The notes under the pieces are model-generated. The model ran no database searches. It saw only the letters and a program-made list of their open reading frames with translations, and was not told the DNA's origin. This document shows, piece by piece, positions 56,599 through 64,000 of a stretch of 64,000 nt of DNA. Position numbers and translations under genes: made by a program. The DNA is from Phoronis australis (Eukaryota > Phoronida > Phoronidae), in NCBI GenBank assembly GCA_002633005.1, contig NMRA01000244.1, positions 240,346 to 304,345 of the forward strand. Direction: 5' to 3'. Every line of letters starts with the position of its first letter. Position 1 is the stretch's first letter.

Positions 56599-58040
56599 CG
56601 ATTTGGGATATTTTATAAACTTCAATCCTGTTAGAAGTTTTCAATGAAGCATTTCTTGGTTTGAGAGTGAGTTCCAAAGAACGTTGGATGATGTTTGAAT
56701 GAACAATGTCAGGTTGTTCTATACAAAATTGGTGAAAGTAGTGTTTTAACCCTAAAAATACAAACAAAAACCAACTAAAATTGTATTTTATATTAATATA
56801 TAATATATAGACAAAAGTTCAAATATTCACAAAAAGAGGCGTCTATGAACCTCCAGCCAGATTGGAATGATGGACAACACGTCTCACAATCTGGTGCAAA
56901 GTGCAAATCTTCAAATGCTGTCTCTTAACGTGGTTAATTCAATTTACAAAAAATCTAGAACAGAACCCAAGATTATCCAGAAAACATAGCTAATTGTGTA
57001 GTGTCCTTGGCAGACCACAATTCAGCAAACACAAACTAACCCTTGTTCTACTGTCAAACTCAACTTCCACGAAACCAGTACATAGCCAATAAATACGAGA
57101 TTATAAAAATCGAGCGAATGAATTGCTAAAATCTACAACATTTGGAGAGAATTATAAATTATCTGTCAGGAATTCATTCTTTTGACGAAAATGGCTTAGT
57201 CTAAAAATTACGGAGACGTAAAACACATTTCACAAATGAAGACGAAGTCTAACCTACTACAACTAGAACCACACAAAAGCAGTTCAACTGGCATTTTATA
57301 CAAAAATCAGTTCATAGTTCAAAAATAAACATCTGCAATGGTGATCATCCACGAATTGAGTTGGCTGAACAGTCTGCCAACTAACACACCTACAACCCAC
57401 GGTTATCACCATGGATACAGTTGTCACTATTGGCAACTTACAATAAACCAGACGAACAGTTTCAGTGCCAACTTTGAGTAGGTAATCAATGATAAAAAAC
57501 AAATTTATGTACAAAATCTACAAATTTCGTCCACACCCACTTCATAGAACCATTACTAGCCAATTTCGACACTAATCTGTCCTCGAAACAAGAACAAGTA
57601 GTTCTTACACAACATATTTCCTGAACAAAATAAATGGATCAAGACAGACAGATTGCCAACAGGTATTATATACAGTGATTTGGACCTAATTTGAATGCAA
57701 GGTACTTGGTTATCTGGCAAGTTGTCACAATTGTACAGTAAAGATAAAATGGCTGGATTCTTTTGTGTGTTCCAGAAAGCTTTTCCAACAGGCGCACACA
57801 GATGATAGCTTACAGGCACAGCAATTTCGTTCTGTAATCATCATTTACCAAGGCAGCACTTGGATAGGTTCAGCCTGTGGCCTTAAATGGCAACTTAGCA
57901 CATCTTTGCAAACCAATTTGCAATGAAATTTACTTAATTAATAGGGGACAAACTAGAAACGAACTCTGATTTTGGAAGACAGACGAGGCCAATCAACTGT
58001 TTTCAATTACACTGACGATATTTGCTCAATTCTTCAAAAC

Positions 58041-58046
58041 TTTATT
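58041..58046 (-). terminator. Candidate poly(A) signal of HCFC1
   Basis: TTTATT on the plus strand reads AATAAA on the minus strand, 79 nt past the HCFC1 stop codon at 58125. Confidence 0.6.
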
Positions 58047-58124
58047 TGCACAACATGGAAACCTTCCAAGAAAGTATCCCTTTGAGTTGATCGGTGGTCT
58101 TCAAGATGTTGGCTGAATGCAAAC

Positions 58125-61100
58125 CTAGGGAGCTTGGTTCTGGTCTTCAACTTTTAGTTTCTTGGTAATAGTCACGGGTGTGATTTGTTTCCTAGACAAA
58201 ATGAGACAAAGCTTGAATACAGGTGAATGGGAGTTGGTGCACACATTTACATTAAAGGACAGGTGAACATGTACACTACATCAACTCCATAGTGTAAACA
58301 ACACACGTGGTTGTCACAGTGTTCAAGCCAGGATGGGTGCATGAGCGACTCAAACTTCATCAGAATACCCTGTCAATAGACACAACAGTGCACACTACAA
58401 ACATGATTTGGTCACTTATCCCTTTTCTTTGTTTACTGGGATGTTTTAGAAGTATGTGGAAGAATTCGGATGATTTTTGTGGGATTTTGTTAACAAGATG
58501 CCAGATATTAGACACCTGGAGTGTTGTTAAGATTCCGAGATGACTTTTTCCCCTCAGGGATCAATGCCTGGAACAACATTTGCTTCTTATTTTGCATAGA
58601 AAGATCAACAAATTCGCAATGAAACTCGTAAATTTGGAACAAAAATAATTTCCAATATTGTCATTACTTCCAAAGGGTAACTGTAGTGCTGCAAAACTTG
58701 ACCACATTGCTAAGGCAACTTACGCATCAGATAATGGCAGGGTCCTTTTGACAGGGGTCACAACAGGTTTATTTGCTGCGGCAACAGAGGGCGCATTGGC
58801 TGCATCTGAAACAACGAATAGACATGTGGACGGATTAAGAAATCAAAACATACTAACTAAAAATCTTGTTTTTTCAAAATTGTTGAGTTTACGTACCTCG
58901 TGGAACATGAAACAACACAATGCAGCATTTTAAAGAATATTGCATAAAGCACAGTCTCTGAAAGTTTCATACAAATCCAATCAGCCATTTCTGAGATATA
59001 TGTTCCAACCATAGCCAAATTTGGACTATATTCATCCATCAACTACTGCCCAATTCTTTGAAACAAAACCAATGAATTCATGTCAACACTCAAAAGTTTG
59101 CACTGAGTTTAAATGCTTATAAGAACACACAAGTGTCCAAACACTTTGAGTGTGATCCACTCTGTGACAAATGAGGAAATGATTTAGCTTACCGTAACAA
59201 CACTGGGTGAAGTTGGCAAAATGGGGTTTAGCATTCTTTCAAACCAACCACTGGGCAACACTGGGTAACACTGAGGCACCACTGACCAACACTGAGGCAC
59301 CACTGACCAACACTGAGGCACCACTGATCAAACAACAGTTTATATACATGACACGTAGTCTGAATAATGAACTCACCTTGTAACCACCTGACCTGAGTGG
59401 CCGGGCCGTAACCTTTTTCATTCCGTGCAGCTATTCGGAATATGATAGCCGGCTTGGTCGTGTAGTCGATGTGCGCTGATGCGAGACTTGCTGAGGTGAC
59501 CACACATGAAGCGGTGGCGCCACAGTAGACACGCACAAATGCCAGTTGATTGGGGGTGACGGGTTTAGGCTCTGCCTGACTCCCTGCTGTGTTGCGTACA
59601 GCCAAATAAACGGAGTACTCCGTGATACGTCCCGCAGTGTTCTGAGGAGGCTCCCATGACAGGTGAGCACCGTCGTTACCCTAGCAACAACAACAACACA
59701 GTAGTTATACCACTAGTTTCTTAGACCACTGCATGAAATCTAACTCGTCAAATGCATTACGCACAAAGACCAATTCGTAACACACACACACACAAACACT
59801 CATTCAAGTGTATGACAATAATGAATCGCACCAGAGTTTAATACTGAAAAAAACACATTTTATCTAGAAGCTCACAAACAATCAACCCTTCTCACATCTC
59901 ACCTTGCTAATTTTGATAGCCGAGGGTGCCCCAGGAAATCCAGGCAAGCACGTCTTAAAGGCAGAGATATCACTGAATAAGCCACGGCCGCAGGCGTTGA
60001 TACCGGCCACCCTGAACTTGTAGGCCGTACCAGGCAACAACTCTTGCCTCTTGAGAAGTGTGTGGTCAGGCACGCTCACTACGTCAATGTCCTGCTGCTA
60101 CAAGTGACAAGCACACGCTGTCAGTCAATGTCACGTTAAAACAACATACAAGTGACAACCACATGCTGTCAGTCAATGTCACGTTAAAACAACATACCAT
60201 TATCAAAACAACATTTACAATTTAAATATTATCTAATAACTGTCTTTGTATCATTTACCTCCTCTTGGTACAATGCCAGACTTTCTTAAGTTTACAAAAA
60301 AGTGAGACAACCTTGTTTACTGTCATTCATTTAATAACACTAAATATTACACTGTGACGACAAACTGAATTTCGTGGAAAGATTTCTGAAACTGTTCCAA
60401 GATTTACATGGGCAAACACACAGGGATGGTGCTGAGCTGAATTTTGTTGGAGAATTTTTTATTGTCACACCTACTTGGACTGCACAGCGCTGAAGCCATA
60501 CATGCAACAGTTTGTATTAAGTCCACCCTATTTTACCAGTACTTAAATGTTACAGTCATTTCGAGTCACAAGTAAATGCAAGCGACTTGAGAAGCAGTAT
60601 TTTTTGACAACATTTACTAATCTACCTGAGTCACATCGCCATTGCCGAGGCCGGCCTCACTCGGCAGGTGGTAGTGTGACACGACCGTCGTTGTCCCTTT
60701 AATAATGCCCACATCATACCACTGGCTCACTTCCTTCTTGACTACAGTTGTGCCCCCTGGGGGCTTACTGGGAGATTCAGATGCTTCCTGAAGCAAGTGA
60801 CAGAACAAAGGCATGAGTGCAGGTATTTACAGGTGTGAATGCAGGTGCAAATAAACGGCTGTTCATGTACTAAAAAAATGAAAGAATACAAATATATCAA
60901 AGATCAAGTGATATCCTCGTAACATCCATTATGGCTTTGGGGAAAATGGTGATGAAGAGAATAAAAGCATATCTGATATCTGCTGTGACTTCCTGCTATA
61001 ACATCTGCTTTTATTTTCAGATTTTTGAAATGCCCAAACTTAAAAAACATCAAAACAACACAGGTTCAGCAGCACTAGACAATACCATGAATCAAATGAC

Positions 61101-64000
61101 ACGGCAGTTTACAATTCACATCACGAAAATACACCAGATTACCGTTTTGATGTCTTCGACCTTGACACCGCCATCTGTGGGCTTGCTACTGTTGGGAGCT
61201 GAACTGATTGTAGAAGGAACTTCACTATTGGCCGTCGTGCTGGCACTTGAGATGGCAGCACTGGCCAGGGTGGACAGGGGGTCTATGGAACAGGACAATG
61301 GCAGATTGAAAACATTCAGCTGCACTACTTAGCTATCCAAAAGTAAGCACAAAGCCACTGAACTTAAGAACCTTTCATTGACCAATATCATATTACCATA
61401 CCGCCTTAGAAATATAAGTACAAGTACAACAAATACCAAGCCCAGTGTACCTTACTACACTGCGCAGGATAAATATTCCTTTCAGGATAGACGCACTAAC
61501 TTAGGTCAGAGAAAACAGCATGCAAAATGACTAAATGTCCTCAATTAGTTCAAACAGCAGTACACTTTTTGGAAGCTAAGTGATTAAGGTAAAGATATCG
61601 TGGGATTTCTAAGCATTGTTACATACCATCACTTGAGGCATTCAGATCTGCTTCAGACTTTTCTCCTGCTTTGGCCGAGTCTTCCTGCATCGCCTCTGCA
61701 GACTTGACTGGCTCATCCTCTGTGCTAGCGCCTACAGAGGGCGCTGCCTTCAGTCCAGCCTCGCTCTTCTCTGGCTCACTTCCTACCTCACCCACAGTCT
61801 TCAGTTCTTCATTCTCGGCTTTTCCTTCCCCACTAGGTACGGGAGTTTCTGAGCTTTCTGAAGCACTTTCCTGGGGCGATTCTTTGTCAGCACCTGCAGT
61901 TTTTTGTTCCTCCTGTGGGGGCACCGTGTCCATGGCTTCTGGTTCTTTCACAGACGGTTCAGTCTCCTTGACTGCTGGCTCAGTCTCCTTTGCTGGCAGT
62001 TCATTCACTTTACCAGATGGCTCACCAGTCTCCTTAGCCGATGGTTCAGTCTCCATCGCTGCAGGTTCGGCCTCTTTTGCTGTTGTCGGCCCCGAGGATG
62101 CAGCTGGTTCGACTGGCTTGGGCTGTGGAAGATTTACAGCATGAAAGGTTAATTAATGTGTTGTTAGTGGTGAACAACCATACCCAAGAATTCAGCAGGT
62201 CCACAAACGTCAACGCAAAGTCCAGGCAAGTCGTTACTTATCCACATTTTCAGCGAACTGATTTTAACAACATGCGAATGTTTCCACTCCTATTTCCAAT
62301 AGCCACTGAAGCAAAAGAGCAACATTATAAAATAATTCCTAAAAGCAATTTCGAAAACAGTGCATAAAACACAGCAACTGGAAGTTTCAAATGAATTCCA
62401 TGTATCTCCCCCTAGAGGGCAGTACCAGTCATTGCACCACGTTACTCACTTGTTCCTCGTCAGCTTGCTTCTCTTCAACTGCAGCTGTACTAAGGGCGTC
62501 CGTTTCCATTGGGGTTTCACCTGTGGACGAGTCCTCCAACAGCTGGGCTGGAGGTTGTTGAGATACCTGCACAACCACCAAAAGGCAGGACACTATTAGT
62601 TACACAAAGGTCTGCCAATTCCGATAATTACACACAAGCTATTCAACTTTAATTCCGTTGCATTATAATTTCACCATAATGAAATAGGACTGTACACTAT
62701 TCAATGCTGCGGCTAATGCACACAGTACCAACCTTCAGGGGATCGCTAGCAGTTGTGCTGATAACAATAGGGGTCGTTGGCGTAGTTGTAGCCGCTGTGG
62801 TTACTGCGGTGGCGCTAGTAACAACACTCGGAGTGGAGACAGTGGAGGCTGGAAGGGTAAACATTGTGGACATGAGAAATATGGTACTAGTCATAATGGA
62901 CACGGAAACTATGAAAATTTAACGAAAATAGACAGGACTGGATATCTATTTTCAAATCACAAGTATTCCTTCATCACAGGCTTGATCAAATTGTAGTAGT
63001 TTCTCACCTGCAGTTGTGCCCAGAATCGTCAGCAATGGTTTGCCTGTAGATGTCACTGCGTTCTGCAGAACCTGTGGTAGTGTCCGTCCCGGTGACGTCT
63101 GCAGTGAGATGGTGGCGCCAGGAGCTGTAACGAACAGAAGAAAAGTCAGGTTGGTGGATAGGTGACAGAAGGCCCTCTGTAGTGTGATTTGAAAATCAAC
63201 TAAAACTGGATTTGTCAACTAAGCGTAAGCACTTTGACCACTTACAATGATCACCATGTCTGTACTTTCAACAACAATATTGAGAGACGAAAAGCCTTCA
63301 TTGTGAGGAGTTGCTACTTAAATACAATATTATTTTTATTTTCCACGAGAGAGTGGAAATGGGAGGCACAGGTATAAGTCAATATAAATCACTGTAATTA
63401 AGATGTGGACTTACTGGCTTGCTTGGCCTGAACAGCTTTGAGAGCGGAGCCTATTGTCTGTGTCTGTATTGTTTGACCCTGAGAGTTGACGACAATAATC
63501 TGTTGACCAGGAGTGGCACCTTTTGGCAGAGTCGTGAGAATCTTGGTCGGCGTTCCTGTGTGAAATGGGATAACATTGAGACCAGGACTATAACCACAAA
63601 CTTCTAGATCCTCTGATCCTTATTAAAAACTTAGAACACAAATAAGAGCTATAGGATTAAAGGTAACTAAAGCAAATGGTGGCTGAGTAATATAGGTATT
63701 AAAGAGCGACAAAATAATTCATTAGTCTTTGGTTGGGTAACCAGAATCTCACGTGCCACCATTTTAGAAATTTCTTTAAACTAGAACCTCTTTGACAGAA
63801 AAGTTCAGCAACAATTAATGCCATAATGTGAACAATGAACAGAGTTGATTGTTACCAACAGCTGTGCTCATACCTGTGCCAGTCAGGCCAGACTTAGGGG
63901 CAGCAATGACAATGGTCTGTTTTCCTCCAGCAGTCGTGGTGACAGTGGCCAGGCCTTGCTTGGCAGCGTTAAGAACACTTGACGGCAATGTTTTAACTAT
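58125..64000 (-). CDS. HCFC1: HCFC1 (host cell factor 1), C-terminal 687 residues, partial at window edge
   Basis: Exons: 64000-63874 (continues beyond the window), 63555-63415, 63124-63008, 62848-62733, 62566-62450, 62122-61627, 61282-61143, 60787-60626, 60097-59903, 59680-59377, 58805-58724, 58191-58125 (TAG). Phases close (2064 nt). The upstream exons encode the Thr/Val/Gln-rich basic-region type sequence ([20 protein letters not shown]). 62122-61627 is a 165-residue Glu/Pro/Thr acidic region. The final exons carry the paired fibronectin type III domains: [12 protein letters not shown], then [18 protein letters not shown], then [20 protein letters not shown]. The tail has a basic KKLKVE nuclear-localisation-like stretch. 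HCF-1 tethers chromatin modifiers to transcription factors; its FN3 pair bridges the N- and C-terminal halves. The kelch domain and any cleavage repeats lie outside the window. Confidence 0.95.
59256..59332. repeat. About 21 bp tandem repeat in an HCFC1 intron near a donor
   Basis: About three units of CACTGACCAACACTGAGGCA, 45 bp past the donor of the 59680-59377 exon. Confidence 0.85.
60098..60197. repeat. 48 bp duplicated unit abutting an HCFC1 exon acceptor
   Basis: Two nearly identical units (ACAAGTGACAAGCACACGCTG...CACGTTAAAACAACAT) start directly at the acceptor of the 60097-59903 exon; the polypyrimidine/AG region lies in the first unit. Confidence 0.85.

Larger units (their letters stand above)
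53864..58040. other. Intergenic region between convergent C3orf18 and HCFC1
   Basis: No coding exon is supported. The proximal part is presumably the C3orf18 3' UTR, but I could not fix its poly(A) site. At 54773 the sequence CAGTGGAACCTCGTTATAACAG resembles the terminal repeat of pogo/Tigger-type Tc1-mariner elements, with no partner end found. Tandem repeats are listed separately. Confidence 0.6.

Noticed and set aside
61671-62144. 157-codon plus-strand frame opposite the HCFC1 acidic exon
   Set aside because: It is the antisense shadow of a Glu/Ser-rich coding exon; no start context or homology.

Overview
This is animal nuclear DNA: spliced genes with GT-AG introns, retrotransposon and foldback-element debris, and many intronic minisatellites. 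The best guess is a lancelet (Branchiostoma) or another invertebrate deuterostome. Three things point there: two divergent haplotype copies apparently laid end to end, tandem arrays that begin or end at splice sites, and an intronless DEG/ENaC gene. No sequence search could be run, so the species is not settled.

Six protein genes are supported by exon chains I traced by hand. All splice phases close, except for one uncertain VEZT junction. (1) VEZT (vezatin), minus strand, 27748 to 1840, about 11 exons. (2) An intronless DEG/ENaC channel gene, minus strand, 16863 to 15256, lying inside a VEZT intron. (3) CDC123, plus strand, 27996 to 39180, 12 exons, 330 aa, divergent from VEZT across only 247 bp. 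(4) HEMK1, minus strand, 45742 to 40786, 8 exons, 322 aa, convergent with CDC123; the two may share a palindromic poly(A) signal at 39580-39592. (5) A C3orf18 homologue, plus strand, 50015 to 53863, 4 exons, 126 aa, head-to-head with HEMK1 as I recall it is in human. (6) The 3' part of HCFC1 (host cell factor 1), minus strand, from the window edge at 64000 to 58125, 12 exons, the last 687 residues.

The rest is introns and intergenic sequence. 1-1832 is a large foldback repeat that ends 7 bp from the VEZT stop. 6350-9068 and 9617-11838 are two versions of the same VEZT exon 6-8 segment, joined at a single N; they differ by an inverted 373 bp block, a missing block of about 507 bp and a mobile-element insertion. 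VEZT intron 1 holds a decayed BEL/Pao gag-protease fragment (23285-25830), also duplicated across a single N. CDC123 intron 1 holds a very clean 452 bp hairpin element with a 15 bp target duplication. Minisatellites are abundant, and several start or end at a splice site or copy one.

The genes do not form one pathway. CDC123 assembles eIF2 and HEMK1 methylates the mitochondrial release factor, so both touch translation. VEZT is an adherens-junction membrane protein, and HCFC1 is a chromatin co-regulator.
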